The position numbers were made by a program, and so were the translations under genes. Positions 27,501-42,500 of a stretch of DNA of 64,000 bases are shown one piece after another. The notes under the pieces were generated by a model. That model was not told where the DNA came from and searched no databases. It saw only the letters and a program-made list of their open reading frames with translations. Numbering within the stretch: the first letter of the stretch is position 1; the number at the start of each line of letters is the position of its first letter. The stretch comes from Carposina sasakii (taxonomy: Eukaryota; Arthropoda; Insecta; Lepidoptera; Carposinidae), in contig CP053159.1 of the NCBI GenBank assembly GCA_014607495.2, positions 1,061,501-1,125,500 of the forward strand. Direction: 5' to 3'.

Positions 27501-30500
27501 CGACACTTAAAACGCGTCCTTGGAGAGCAAAAACTAACATACGAGGAGTTCACAACCTTGCTACAGCAAATCGAGGCGTGCCTAAACTCGCGTCCTCTTA
27601 CAGCCTTAACGGAAAATCCAGAGGACCCATATCTAAGTCCAGGTCACTTCCTAATTGGTGACACTTTACTGTCTAGACCTCAAACCGATTCAGATAACAT
27701 AAGCTTACCAGCACGATGGCAGCTAGTACAAAATATGAAAAAGCAGTTTTGGAAAATTTGGTCATCAGACTATCTGCAGCAACTTCAGATACGCTCTAAA
27801 TGGAGAACACCTACCAAAAATTTTGCCATTGACGATATCGTGTTGATAAAGGAAGACAACTTACCTCCCGGCAAGTGGGCTATGGGCAGAGTCCTAGACC
27901 TACACCCTGGGCAGGACGGATTTGTAAGAGTTGTGTCTATCAAGACCGAAAATAATATTTTGAAACGGCCAATCACTAAGCTTGTCCCATTACCGGTAGA
28001 AAACAGCAATAAATGTGAACAAACTTTAAGCACAGCATCCAGTAATCAGCAATCGCGAGCAAAGTCAAAGAAAATCAGCAGAAACTTTTTTACATTAGCG
28101 CTTTTAATGCTTACAACTATAATATCTCCAGTTACATCGAACACGTTTGCTAATAAAATTGAACTAAAGGATAACAGGACTCTTTATTTTGATAAGATTT
28201 CGGATTTACAATTTATTCAAGATGAATGGAAGCTAGTAGTTTACTATAACCTTACGAACTACTGGCATTCAATAGCACAAATGGAAATTACTGTCGATTA
28301 TCTAAAAAACCTAACTGCATATTCTTATCATAACTACAAAGAGATCATAGATCAGCTAGCACACGAATTAACAGAGATAGAGCATTATAACCGACTTCTA
28401 CAAGGCAATAACAAGAGGCAGAGAAGAGGCTTAATAAATGGAGCTGGCAGCTTAGCAAACTACTTATTTGGAGTACTCGATGACAATTTTGCACAGAAAT
28501 ATACCCAGGATATAAATATGATTAAAAATAATGAAAATCATCTAAAACAATTGATTGGGGATCAAATTACTATAATCGAAGCAAACTCCAATATAATACA
28601 GCGCAACGAGCAAATAATGAATAAACAATTTTCAACTATAAATGAGCACCTACATAATATTACAATTGAAATAAACAAATTCCGATCCGACCTCGACGTC
28701 GGGTTATATACAGCAGCAGCAACTTTATCAGCGAGTATTATCCTCGGAAATCTAAAGACGCATACAGGACACTCTTATCGATACGGTAACCGACATCAGT
28801 CACGGCCGCATCGATACTCATCTGCTAACAAGCGAACAATTAGAGGAACAAATGAACTTTATATTAGGACAGCTACAGGGTGATTTAAAACTACCGGTTG
28901 AATTGAGTAATATCCGTGACTTATATAAGCTTCTAAAAGTACTCGGACGGGTTTATCAACAATATCTAATTATTGAAATAAAGATTCCTCTAGTGAAGAG
29001 CGAAACCTATGAGCTCGATAATGTTATAAGTATCCCACACATCGTAGATAAGAGATCACATCTTACTATACCTGTCTACCCCTACCTAGCATTTAACCTA
29101 CGGAAAGATGAAGTTGTATTTCTTTCTCAGCAAGGTCTCCAAACATGTATTCACGCCTCAGAAGATAAATTATTATGCACATTAAATAAGCCTATCTATA
29201 ACCTACATGCTAAACAAAATTTATGTAATATAACTCTAATAAATACAAGTAATATACAACGCCCTGTACTTACGAACAAACGCCGTGCGTAAATAGATGG
29301 ATCAAGTTACACCGACAGAATGTATGGCTGTACTCATGTTGTGAGAAATGCAATATTCGCACCTTTTGTCCAGCTGATAGCATGACTATGAATACAGTTT
29401 TAGGCAATGGACTACTTGATGTAGGTCAAGGTTGTATTATAAAAAGTGATACATTTACAATTCACGCTCACAACAACTTTTTGAGAAAAGTAAATGTAGA
29501 ACCAACATTTGAAGCCCCAGAGATATCTATACTAAATGAAGTGATAAATACATCTACGTTCTTTGACTTGACGACAGAAAACCATAAGCAGCAATACCAA
29601 CAAGTCGCTAAGGACTTAGCACTTCTAAAGCAAGGAATATCTACACCAAATCTCAGCACCAATGATATCCATCACTATTCAATTAGCTACGGAACACTGG
29701 TAGTACTACTTTTGGTAGCAACCACAGCGCTAGTTCTCTACATAAGGGACAGGAATCGTAAGATACGAGAGCTTTCGTCGTCAGTAGGACGCTCCGCCAC
29801 AAGGAGCGGCGGCGGCGCGGCCACGACCGTCTTACCGCTGTACGCACCCACGCGTCAGCAACCCGTGTTAAGTGATAGTGGTAGTGGACTTGCAAACTCA
29901 GTGAGCATAGCTTCAAGTAATAGAGGCATTTCACCTCCTAAACCACCGCGATCGGTGATTCCGACTGAATTGTACGGTGAAAGTGCCCCTAATAATTAGC
30001 ATAGCAGTGTAGTGAAATTAGTTTTTATAAACATTTAGATTATTTACATATTTTTTAAGATGTTCACAATATTTTATTTTATTAAATTAAGCTAGCTTGT
30101 TTTTTAAAATAATAATTCATACCATTTAGTAATAATTCCATCAGCTTTATTTGAATTTGCTTTATGTATCATTTAATATTTAAGCTCTTTCTTTTTCTTT
30201 CGAGTTGGCAAGATGTACGGGTTACCGTACATTGTGTTATGTCACCTATCGACAGATCAATATTTCGTAATAAGTCTCTCTGCGTAATTTGTATAGTATT
30301 GTCTATATAGCATATCTTGTATTAGCGAACTACATAGCATTATAATATATTAAATTCAGTGTTCAACATTCACTCAACGGGTTCAGTTGTATTTATCTCT
30401 TATGAGTTGACGACTTCCCTCAGCATTAGCATAGCATAGCATCATAGCATTAACTAGCAACTTTATTGTACGAGTGCCACACCGTACAAACTGACTGTTA

Positions 30501-33500
30501 TCACTAATTATCACGTTGGTGACTGATAACACAGGAATTATTTACAACCTCGGACTTAACTCATAATCAAGTATCTGAATTTCATTTGAAATTCACTTTT
30601 AATGCTTTAGTTTATTTAGTTGACGTCAGATATACAACCTATAGCATTTGCATAGGTGGTATTATTATATCATATATCTATGAGCTGTAGGTAGGTAATG
30701 ATCATACATAATATGTAACAATATACAAGTACAAAATGTAAGTGATATGGAGTACAACATTAAAACTATCAACTAACCTAGCTATAGCGATATCAGAAAA
30801 ACTAATGGCTGTATTACGAGTAACAGTACAGAAACGTAAACTATCTAGGTAATTCAGAGTACTTAGCATTAAATATAAAGGAATACTTATAGGCACATCT
30901 AGTCATATAAAATAATTAGGTATCTATTTATTATTGCAGGGAAAAATTACTTTACCGAACACAAGTATTACCATGGCTGTATAATTATCGTGTTTTCAGC
31001 CGTTTTGGCGTACTGTGGAGACTGTGGTAACTCGAGGTCAGTTTGTTTTGTGAAGTTATTTATAAATAACTCGTGGAAAGAAGGTACCTAATTACAAAAT
31101 CTACATGATTTTATGGATATTTCCTTCTTTACTTATAGTGTTGTAAGTTAGTTAATTTTTCGGCTGTTTTAAATTTGATTGTTCATTATTTATGTGCGGC
31201 AGTTCACTAGAATTACATAGATCAGCTGCATCTCCTTCCGTGTATGTCATAAGAGTCCAGTCGGACAGTCTCTCAGGCGATAAGCTATCAACTTGTCACT
31301 GATACATCTACCATTGCTATGCTAAACGTGTCTGTGGGATCTCTCGCTTGATCCTGCGGTTCTGGCTACCCTATTTCTATTATTTTCTTTGAAATGCTAA
31401 TTATAGCCGGTATTATGATTGCCAATATCATAGACATGTTTAAGTGAAGTCAGACAGAGCGTCAAGCACTCAAGCGTGACGATTTTCTATTATTTTGTTA
31501 CCTAACTTTAAAACGACTGGCAGTTGACGGTTTTTACTGTAATTTAGCTGTTGTTGACGTTCAATTGGATTTTATTTTCCTGTTTTGGTTACTTTTGTAT
31601 AGATAGGTATTTGGTGGTAGGTATTGTAATAAACGCCGGCCGGTGGCGTCACCGGCATTTTTTGTCAACAAAAAAGTTTTTATCTAAATCTAAGGCTTTG
31701 GGGAGCCACTGCTGTGATGAGGTTATTTTTGGAATACCTATTACGCCTATTTTGATTAATTAGCGAAATATTTTACTCTTGCAATAAATTACACGACAAT
31801 TATTAAATACAAATAGAAGTGCAAATCGCATGAATCTAAAACGTAACATACATGCCATATACCCATTAATCGTCACTTTTACTTTTGGCGTTTTCATTAC
31901 AAATTCAAATTAATACCAGACCAAAGGAAAGGACATAAATGCACTCTTGTTGGCCTCGGAAGTCACCCTATATACTTACCTACACTTTTCAAATTGCAGT
32001 GACTCAGAAACTCGAATCGTCTGATGATTCGGTGTTTTCTTGAATGACAGCTGTGCAATTATGAAATACAACGCAATAATGAGTAATGATTATGAAATAT
32101 AACCAAACAAACGAAATATTATACATAAAATGTGGAAAATATTATTCGGCTCTATGAAAGTTTCAATGTAACAATCTCCACCTATCAATGTAAACAAACT
32201 CGAAATAATCTCCCCACGTGCACTTACCTTCCTTTTACGCGGAATTTTTTATAACTAAATACCTAAAATTGCAAAATAAAACGCTGTACAGAAGTACAAT
32301 TTGAGCTACGTAGTCACTAAAATCCGACACTTGTGCAAAATAAGAGCAGAAAAAATAAATAATTGCGGTTTAGTACAAGCTCTCATAGCGTTGGAGTGCG
32401 ATGCGTAACTGACTGACTTCGGGGCCTTGTACTGCATGACATCATCAAGTATTAAGGGGCCTACAGGTTGACTTAAAGAGCCCCTTGAGTCAATGCAATT
32501 TTTTAGCTTTTCGAAGGCGGGTTGGTTTTTGATGTGCATTTATTTTTGAGGTCGATTTGCGAAGTGGTTGACATTTTGTTTTTATACTCGTATATTGTTA
32601 TCAAGTGTTATGAAGCAGAAATATTCAATGTATAGTATAAACTACCTATATATGTTGTTAAGGTAAGGTAAAATACGTACAATGGCCTCATAGAGACTAA
32701 GTGCCGAAAATGGCCGGTCAAACTAACGAAACTAACTAACTAGTCCTATATGTTCCATCAAATGATTCAATTTGGTAGTATTAGAAAAATAAGCAACCGT
32801 AGCCAATCTATAAATAACAAAAAAAATCTAGAATAAACTTTTAGAAAATGAATAATAAGGATCAAGTTAGCCTCTAAAAAGTAAGCTATTCAGATGAACA
32901 TAGATAATAAAACACAGTTGTAAAGTAATAAATATTGTTTTATAAAATTTAATTTCTTCCTATGAAATTATATCTACAAAGTTTTAGAAGATATCTCAAC
33001 TTAAGTACTCGTAATACCCCTTTTTGTTTGAAGACTTGTACATTGATAATGATAAAATTAAGTGTAGAGTCGCCTTAACCGGCTGCGAATCGAGTTATGA
33101 ACTGATTAGGGCCGTTGAAACAATTTAGAAGTACTCTTAGTCATATCAATTTGATACAAGCATGATAAGTTTTTACCAATTTCATCGTAAATATGCACTT
33201 GGAAAATATTCACTCAAAATAGAAGAACGTGTTTGTTTAATTTTTTATCAGCAATATAATAAATATTTTATCGTTTAAAATTTTATCTGCATTAAGTACT
33301 TACAGATAGATTGTAGTGTGTAGGTAGAATGTGAGTTTCAAAAGAAGAAATAAATTATGAGAAGATGATGATAACTAAATAAATAATATTTTAGTTGTTC
33401 CTGTACACTTTTTCCGTTTTCCTATTAATCCCCATTTAAATTGGATTTAACAGAGCCACCTTTCTTACTCTGAGCGTTCTCGGAGCGTTTCCGATCTACT

Positions 33501-36500
33501 GACCACGAGACATTTACAATTTAAATCGCCATTTCGTATGCAATTTAAACAGTTTTAAATAATATACCGTTGCTTTAGGTATGTACTTTTATTTTGAGAT
33601 TTTTGCTTATGGTTTATTTTTTAGAGTTCTGTCGTGCTATACACATATTATTGCTACCATAGTCGTCATTTTATGTCTAAAATGACGAGACATAAAAAAA
33701 AAAAAATACATAGCGGCTTCGACATTTTAATTTTTTTTTACTCGTACTAACGTTACTGCAATGACTACTATGTAGGTATGCATGATGCTAATATACTTAT
33801 AGCTAGAAGTGTACGAATATTCTAGCTAACTTTTAAAGTAATCCTATAGATACTATCAACATTCCAACCAAAGATATTTTAAATCATATTTTCAGATGAC
33901 GGCTTAACTTTGCATTAATTAAAATTATTTCAAATAACTTACCTCTAAGTCGTTCTTCGCATGGTTCAGCCTCTCCAGATGCAGTCTCAGGGACTCCACC
34001 GAAGTGATTGGTTCCTCTTCAATATCATTCTTCTCTAAAATCGCCTTGATCTTATCTACCAGCTGGCAGAAATCCTTCCATATTTCTAGGTCTTGCTCCA
34101 ATTGAGCTTGGCGGGACTTGGCGGAGTTCAAAGTGTTCTTCAGGAGCTGATTGTGTTTCTGATGCTCCTTCGACAATTCTTCCTGCTCTGAAGCCGATAG
34201 CGATGGCCATATTTTGTCAACAATATCTTGCATACGCTTTCCTACCAAGTCCTTCATTTCTGGCTCAGATGTATTGAAGAAAGACTTGTGCTCTTCCAAA
34301 TCAGCTTCTATATTCTCAAAATCGGTGCCATTTTTACCCATATCAAGACGGATTGCCGCTTCATTAACCCAAATTGTAAGTTTTTCGACCAGCTGTTGGT
34401 ATTGCTGTCTCAGTTTCTTATTGTCTTGAAGGTATTTCTCTCGGTTAGCTAGTTCAGCTGGTAAAGATGTTTTCAAAGAATTTGCATCTGAAACCATCTC
34501 CAACAAGGATCCCGGAACACCGTCATCATTCTTGATGATATCTGTAATCTTTGTTAGTTTGTCTAGGTAGGTTTGGATACTCTTAGCTAATGTAGTATGC
34601 TCTATTAGTTTCTTATCTACGCTGGCAATATCCCTGTTAAGCAGTGGGCGTGAATGAACTGAAGCTTCATTATCATGCAGCCACTGTAATATTTCTGATA
34701 AATCTGAAGCCAGCTTTTTATGTTCAGCAGCTGCTTTTTCATGCTCTTGGCGTTTGGACTCAACAGTTCTTCTTAAAGCAAGTAGCTGTTGTTTAAGCGA
34801 CTGAAGAAGTTCGGTGATATTATTTCTATCGATGACGGTACCTTCTGCAGCTATTTGCTGGCCTTTGTCAGTAGCTGTGGCTAATAATGCTTCACAGCCT
34901 TGGATTTTACTAATAACGTCATCGTAGCGTTTAATTTTATCATCCAGTGAGTCATTTGATTTTTCAATTTCAGAAGTAACATTGGTATATTTGCTTATGA
35001 ACTCTTCAATTTCTTTTACTAAAGCGAAGAATTGCTCACGCAGTAGAAGTAGTGATTTCAATTTGGATATCTGATCCTCGATAGTAGTCATCAGATCATC
35101 CTGCTGTGATAAAATGTCTTGAAGATCATGGAGATTGCCTCCTTGTAGTTCATTGAGCATTGCCTTGTTCTTCTTAAGATCTGCGAGAATAGCTTCATAA
35201 GATTGAATAACCGGCTGCACATCTTCGACCTTGCTACCTATTGGTTTATTTAATGCCTTTAATTTGTTCTGAATTTCATTCAAGAATTCAAGGGCAGCTG
35301 CAATCTTTGCCGCTGCGTCTTTATATTCCTTGATGTGTTTCAGCAAAATGTTTTTCTTGTCATTAATTATAGCATTTATTCTTGCAAATTTATCATGTAG
35401 TACGTTTACTTGTTCTTTGAGCTGCAGTTTATTCGAATCTGATAGTGTATCCATTATATCTTTAGATTTATCCTTTATCTTATTAATATTCTTCTCAACA
35501 TCTTCGGCTTCTTTGCTAAGTTTTTCAAATTTAGCAAACTGCTCTTCCAACAGTTGAAGACTAGTGATGCGCAATTCAGGTGTAGCAGCTACTTCAGCTT
35601 CATTCAACCAACTCTGGCATTTAGCTACTTCAGATTCAAAGTCATTTCTTCCTTGCATTATTTTATTAAGCGTGGATAGTTTGTTATCGATATCTACTTT
35701 AGCTGAAGTGTATTGTTTATTGAGATCTTCTAATACAGCTTGTAATGTTGCCCTATCGTCATTAGAGCAATCTTTGCAAACTGCGTTGCCTTGACGCATC
35801 ACTTCTGTAAGTGTATCATTATTGAAATCAGCTAACTCAGTTTGATGTTTTTTGTGAATGTTGATATCTTTTTCCACTTTAGCGGCTTCGAGTGGTATCG
35901 GTCCACCTAATTTCTTAATTTCTGCCAACTTATCCTTCAGCCATTTCTTTGCCTTTTCTATGTTGTTTTCTAATTTCTTCCTATCTTCAGCGGAAGTACC
36001 AAGCCTATCTATTTCTTGTTTGATAAGAGTCGCTAACTGTTTTTGTTTAGACGATAATTCAGACAACTCAGATTCTAATTGCATTTGCTCTGAAGGTTCA
36101 AGTTCTGCTTGGATATTGCTTACCTTCTTTTCTAATGAGTCAATTACTGTTTTCTTACTATCAGTTTCCTTAAGTAAATTGGCTGCCTTCTTTTGTCTTT
36201 CTTTGACAGACTTGCTTTCAAATCCAAGTGGTTCAGGATGAAGAATATTATCTATTTCCTTTTGCATCCATTCATTTTGCACATTAACTTCACTCTTGGT
36301 ACCATCAATAGCTTTGTACGTAATTTCGAGCATCTGTAGTTTACGCTGAATACGTTTGGCTATATCGTTGTAACGCCTCTCAACAGATTTCATCTGAAAA
36401 CAAATTATTTATTAGTGTAAAAATAATTATTGCTTCAAGAGTTCAAGTACTTAGCAGACTAAAAATTATTTATAACATTACGAACCTGTTCTTCAACTTG

Positions 36501-39500
36501 TTGGGATTCCAAATTGCTAACAATATTAATTACTTTAGATCCAACTTCTTTTATGGCTTCAACCTTATTTTTGCCATTTTGTTCAAATTCAGCTGCCAGT
36601 TCTCTAAGGGCATTAAGTTTTTGTGGGCAAGGTAGACCAGATCCTTTATCTGCCAAGCACATTTTCTTCAGTACAGAATCAAACCAGTCGTGTATTTCTT
36701 GGCATTTATGACGGAAGTCATCAATAACATCTTGATTACTCTTTTCTCTATCAATAGCCTTATGAATTGCTTCTTCTAGAGTATCTAAATCTTCTTCCAA
36801 ATTTATTTCATCTTCCAGTCCTGAAATAAAATTAGATAATGAAATTATACATGAATAAAATATTAATCCGTTACAGATAATTTTATATACTTAAATGCAC
36901 TTACCATCAGTAGGTATTTCAGTAAGTAGTCTATTTCTGCGCTCTCCCAGTGATACTAGGGCATCACTCATAGCTGCCATATCTTGCTTTGCCGCTTCTG
37001 GTCTCAATTTAGATGGATTTGTAAGCCAGTCTTTGGCAAGGGCATTGTGGATGTTGATCCATTCTTGTATTTCCACAACTTGTTTCATTGCTTCTTCCAT
37101 TCCATGTACAGCATCGCCTAGTGTTTCCAGATGGCTTTGTACCTATTATAAAAATGTTGCAAAATTTAATGGTTGAGGATTGAAATACAGCTCGCAAGTA
37201 TAGCTTCGTGAGATATAATACAACTGGTAACATTTCGTGATGTACGAGAGACCTACATAATTTGTGTAAATATTTACTGAAGTGTACCTGTCTGGCTGTA
37301 AGAGAAGATTAGGTGCTGAGCACATAAATATCTGACCATGACAATCATGCACAAGCCTTACCTTTCCTTCTAAAGCCTTGAGCTTTTCATTAAACTCAGG
37401 AGTTTCCAAGTTCTGTATGATCGCATCAATGCGAGGCGCACTTGCCGCATTGCTCACATGTTTCTATAAACAAACCATGCATCACAACATAGAGAACAAC
37501 AGTGCTTGTTAAATTAGGCAGTAAATATAGCGATTCTCCTATTTTATTAGAATATTTACGAAGCTATAGATCCTAAATGGGTACAGTATCATAAACTTAA
37601 TTATGTAAATAGGTACGTAACCTAAATTTTTTGGTTACTATGTTTTCCCTTGTAATCAAGTCTTTAAAAGTTTTTGGTACTAGAACATGTACCCATCCAT
37701 ACAAACATACTACTTCGTAGACGTTTGATTAATTGAAGTAAACATCAGGAAAATATGAGAATCACTAGTAGGCTAGTGAATATACTGATTTAATTTCACA
37801 AATTGCATTAATAATGTTCATAGGAAATCGGTCAAATAAGTAAGTGCTTAAAAATTACCCATGTTAAAATTTAAATCAATATGATTGGAATGAATTTGTG
37901 AATTTAAATAACTGATGTAGTGCACACACACAACATTGAACTCGCAGTGTAATTAATGTAAGTATTAATTTTCAAACAGTGTGACGTTAATTAGACTCAT
38001 AAAGTGTTATAACTAGCAATTGTTATTATTGCTATATAATTCTGAGCCAAGACAAAGATTTAAAAAAAAAATGTCTTGATTCAGAAGATTGCGTTAATAC
38101 CAGGTGCACAAAAATACATTGCCAACGATGTAAAGCATTTATGTTTGTTTATATTTCTCTAACTACGCTATATCTATTGATCTATCTACAACTTATTCAA
38201 ATATTTATGAGGAAATCAAAACTCTTACGCGGTTAAAATATCTCGTTGGTTTTGCTCTTTTTGTAGACCTGGCAAACTTAGATATTTTTTTTATTCAAAA
38301 CTGAGATTAGATTGAGTATAAAAAGAGGTATCCAAAGATAGTAAAATATCTTAGGTAGGAATTAAGTCAACACAAGATCAAAAACGCAGTTCAAAAAGAA
38401 GTCAAAATATCAGAAGAGAGAACGTTTGATGATCTGGCCAATACCTGGTCGATTAGGTCCTCGAGGCGAGCTCTAACGTGGAGCTCCCTTGCCGGGATGG
38501 GGAGGGGAGCAGTATCAGCCGGAGACGAAGGTCGTGACACTGACGCAGCAGCAGCTGAGCAAGCAGCCACAGCGGCTGATAGACGACTCTTTTCAGTTTG
38601 AAGGCGATTGTGGAGTGCCTATCAAATAAGAGGTAAATTATGATATTCCTTTATAGTAGGAGTTCTGCACCATACAAAAGGGACCTGAATTGTTCCTTTT
38701 GAGGTAAAATTCTGTAATTTTTACCATGAATAGAATGTACTAAGACAATTATTTTCAGATGTGGAGGGAAGTCAGAGTCGTCAAATAGGTACCTTGGTGA
38801 TAATTATTTTTCTCGTGCGAAAATGCTATTAGGGTTGCTATTGATTGGTATCGTTTTCGAATGAAACGGACACTAGGAATTCATTTTTTATACATTTGAA
38901 TAATTATCACCAAGGTACCTATTTTTACCCCTTCAACCCCCTCCCCTGGTGCTCAGGGGACGAATCTGACTTCCCTCCACATCTGAAAATAATTGTCTTA
39001 GTACATTCTATTCATGGTAAAAATTATACAATTCTACCTCAAAACTTCCAACTTCTACTATTACGTTTATCTATTGTGAAGTTATGTAAGCTAATATATG
39101 ATCCTCTTACCCTGGCTTTATCCAGCAAGTCGCGGCCATGACCGAGTCCGTCGACAGGTACGTCCAACTCTGTTATAGCAGGTTCACATTCATCTAGGTT
39201 ATTAAGAATGCTTTCTAATGTATCTTCATATTCCTTGAACTTTGCGAGACCTTCCCTAAGACGTCTCTCGATCTGTAATGCGGTAGCCAGCAGTGATTTA
39301 TGACTGTCATTAACGTTCTTTAATTGTTTGCCTACTGTATCACGAATTGAAGGTGATGTAGCTTCATAACGTTCAATTTGCGCACGACCTTTAGCTTCTA
39401 GATTATCAAGTGTGGAACGATATTTCTGAATATCATCTAACAAAACAGCATGTTGCGCCAACTGTTCTTCAGTTTGTTCTCTATTTGCAATGTATAAGGA

Positions 39501-42500
39501 GTTGTGTGCCATAAGTTGGAAAGAAATTTGTAAGAGCCATTTTTCAGTATCTTGTAATGATTGGTGGTATTGATTGTAGTCTTTAATATCTGACTCTAAT
39601 TCTGCTTTCTTGGCGGCACATTTGGCTTTTAATGCATTGCATTTCTTTTCAATCTCTGTGACTGAATCTTTAACTGCTGGCTTTTTCGCCCATGAGCTTA
39701 ATTCAGCAGCTTCATTTTGTAGTCTATCTACTTCAGGTTTTTTGTTATTTATTTCATCTTCAATATTTTTGTATTTCTCTAAAAGTGTTTTCATTTCTCC
39801 AAGCTCACCAGTAGACGATGGCATTTTGTCAAGATTTTGTTCAGTATCCTTTATCCATTGATTTATTTTGTTTTTAGATTCGTCAAAGTCTTCCCATTTA
39901 CCAATAGCAGCCTTAAGTTGAGCAGTTATTGAATTAAGGTCTATTTTAAGTTGATCCCAGCTTTCTTGTAATACTTTCACATCATTACGAAGACCGTCTT
40001 GCTCTTCTGGTGGTGTATTATTTAGAGCCTTCTTAAAAGCTTCTTGTAATACTACTAGTAGATGATGTCCTTCAGTCATTCTGTTATTGACAAGTTTGAT
40101 AGTTTCAAGTTTATCTTTAGTGGTGTCTAAATCACCAACTCCAATAGAGTCATGTACTGTGCCATGGGCAGTTTCCAGCCATTGTTGAAGTTCTTCTTTG
40201 GCTTTAATGAATTCAGTGTGGTCAGATAAGTTCTTTTCTCCGTTAGATACCAGGCTTTGAATCTTAGTCAGAAGAGTAGTATATTCAGTTTGTAAGTTTA
40301 CTGTTTTGTCTCGAACCCAAGCACAAGCACTTAATTCCATCAAATTCTCACATCTGTCGTTAAGTTCTTCTAAAATATGTTTATTACCTACTGCTTCAGT
40401 AAGAAGTTCCTGCAAAGTTAAAGTAATAAAAATAAAATACTTATTTAAATAAATATTACCTGGAAAACCAAAATAAGGTATAATAACTTACGCGACATTT
40501 CTCGAGATGTTCCGGTGTTATTTTGTCAACTTTTTGTACAGCTTTGAGCTTATTTTCAAAGTCTTTCACCCACTTAGACATCTTGTCAGACGTTTCAATA
40601 TAATCAGCCCAAGCAGATAAGCATTTTTCAAGTAATTTCTTAGTATCTTTACATATTTGTTGAAGGTTTTCCCATTCAATTTTCAGCTGTTTGATATCCT
40701 GATTGATATTATCTTTTCCTTCGTTTCCAGTAGTTTTAAGTACAGCTTCACTTAATTTTGTTGCTTTCTCTAAAAGAGCTTCACCTTTAGGTAGAGATTC
40801 AATAATTTTATTTACATTTTTCAATTTCTTTTGTACTTCTTCCTTTTCGCCATGAGAATCGGAACATTGTTGAATTTCAATTTTGCAATTACGGATCCAA
40901 TCGTAAAAGTTGTCATATGATTCCTTAAACTGAATGTGCGAATTTACGTAGTCTTCCAATTTCTGTAACAATATAAGTGCAATAACTAACTATAATAAAT
41001 ACTTATTTATACTTAATAATTTAATATTAATTAAATTCTATAAACTGTATCATAAAAAATAGAACTTACAGTAATCATTTCATCGACAGTCTTCTTAATA
41101 TCGTCATAACGTTTTAGAGTATCTTCAATTCCTTTTGACTTTAAAGATGAGTCCTCAGCAAGTTTTTCATTCAGTTTTTTTATCAAATCATTATGAGAAT
41201 CAATGTCTCTATGGAATGTTTTGAATTTCTCTAGCTTTGCTTTCTTTTCTGATAGATCGTTCAATAATGAATCATCGGATAGTATTTTTTTATCAATGTC
41301 ATCGAGCCACTCTACCAGCAACTTATGGATCTGAAATAAATTAAAATAATTTTGTATATTAATATAACTGGTAGTTTTAATTAGTTTTGAACACCTTAGT
41401 ACACACATTAGTTTTAGTTTAAATTTTTTTAAATAAATTAGATTACATGATTACCTTAGAAATATCATCAAATTGTGCTGCTCTACTCGTCAACTTATTA
41501 CGGATATCTTGTAAATCATTTATGAGCTTATCAAACTCTTGTTTAAGGCTATCTGTATCTTCCTGGATTTTAGCTGCTCCAGTTTGTTCGGTATTCATAA
41601 TAACCTTTTCTTTCAATTCTAAAAGGTATCTCAATTTGTTTTGACCTTGTTCCAAAGACTGTCGCAAAAGTTTGACAGTGTTTAGTTTATTGTTGACTTC
41701 TTGGAGTGTGTTCGGTATTTCTGCACACTGGTTGAGTTTTTCGCGAGTCCTATCGAGCCAGTCTTGACATTCGCCATATAATGCATTATGTTGTTGGTGT
41801 TCCTATAAATAGTTTTTATTATTAATACATAAAATAGTTATGATCTATTTTCCATCAAATTAACTGCTCAAAAAGTATATCAAAAATAATTACCTGATAA
41901 TGAACTTCGAGACGCTTCATTACTTCTTTAGCAAGAGATAAGAGTGCATTGTATTTGGTAGTTATTTGGGTAATACCATTCGATATTCTAGTATCGGCAC
42001 ATGTTTCTAATAAAGTTTGGGCGTGAACATTTAATTTGTCCAGTTCAGCTTGCCAGTCAAATAGTGTTTGTAAATGTCCCTGAAATTTTTTTTTTATAAA
42101 GTTACTTAAACACTCACACTTTTTAACATGGAACTGAAATAGTGTAAAGCTGTTAATACGTACCTGGAATTCCTCGAGTACTACTTTCTTATGTTCAAGG
42201 CTATTTTGCAACTTGTTAAATGACTGGACTAATTTTTCTGTCTTTGACAACCAATCTAAGGCTTCCTTATATTGTTCTTCATACTCTGTCCATTTTACGA
42301 TACCGCCTTCAATCAGCTTCTTGGTGTTCTCTAATTCTTCCCTGTATATTTTTTAAATAGCGTTATTAGGTTCTAAATCGTTACAATAGAAAATATAAAA
42401 ATATTTATAAATTTGTACTTACACATATTTATCATATTCTTCTTGCATCAGAGCTACTTCAACTTCAATTTCTTCTCTATCATCATCATCAGCACTAGCA

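Larger units (their letters stand above)
22032..30488 (+). mobile_element. BEL/Pao LTR retrotransposon with envelope-like gene
   Basis: The element is 8.46 kb, inserted in the Msp300 intron between the exons at 33943 and 21048 and oriented against the gene. It has 275/276-base LTRs, a tRNA-Tyr primer-binding site, a gag with zinc knuckles, a protease-RT-RNase H-integrase pol in the BEL/Pao order, and a third region like an insect fusion-type envelope. The LTRs differ only by one base near the 5' end as far as I can see, which implies a recent insertion. The flanks share AACTGAC (7 bp), or AACTGACTGT if the LTR is taken to start at TACGGG; BEL elements usually duplicate 4-6 bp. Pol and the envelope-like region are interrupted by frame changes, so this copy as written could not make all its proteins. 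Confidence 0.93.
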
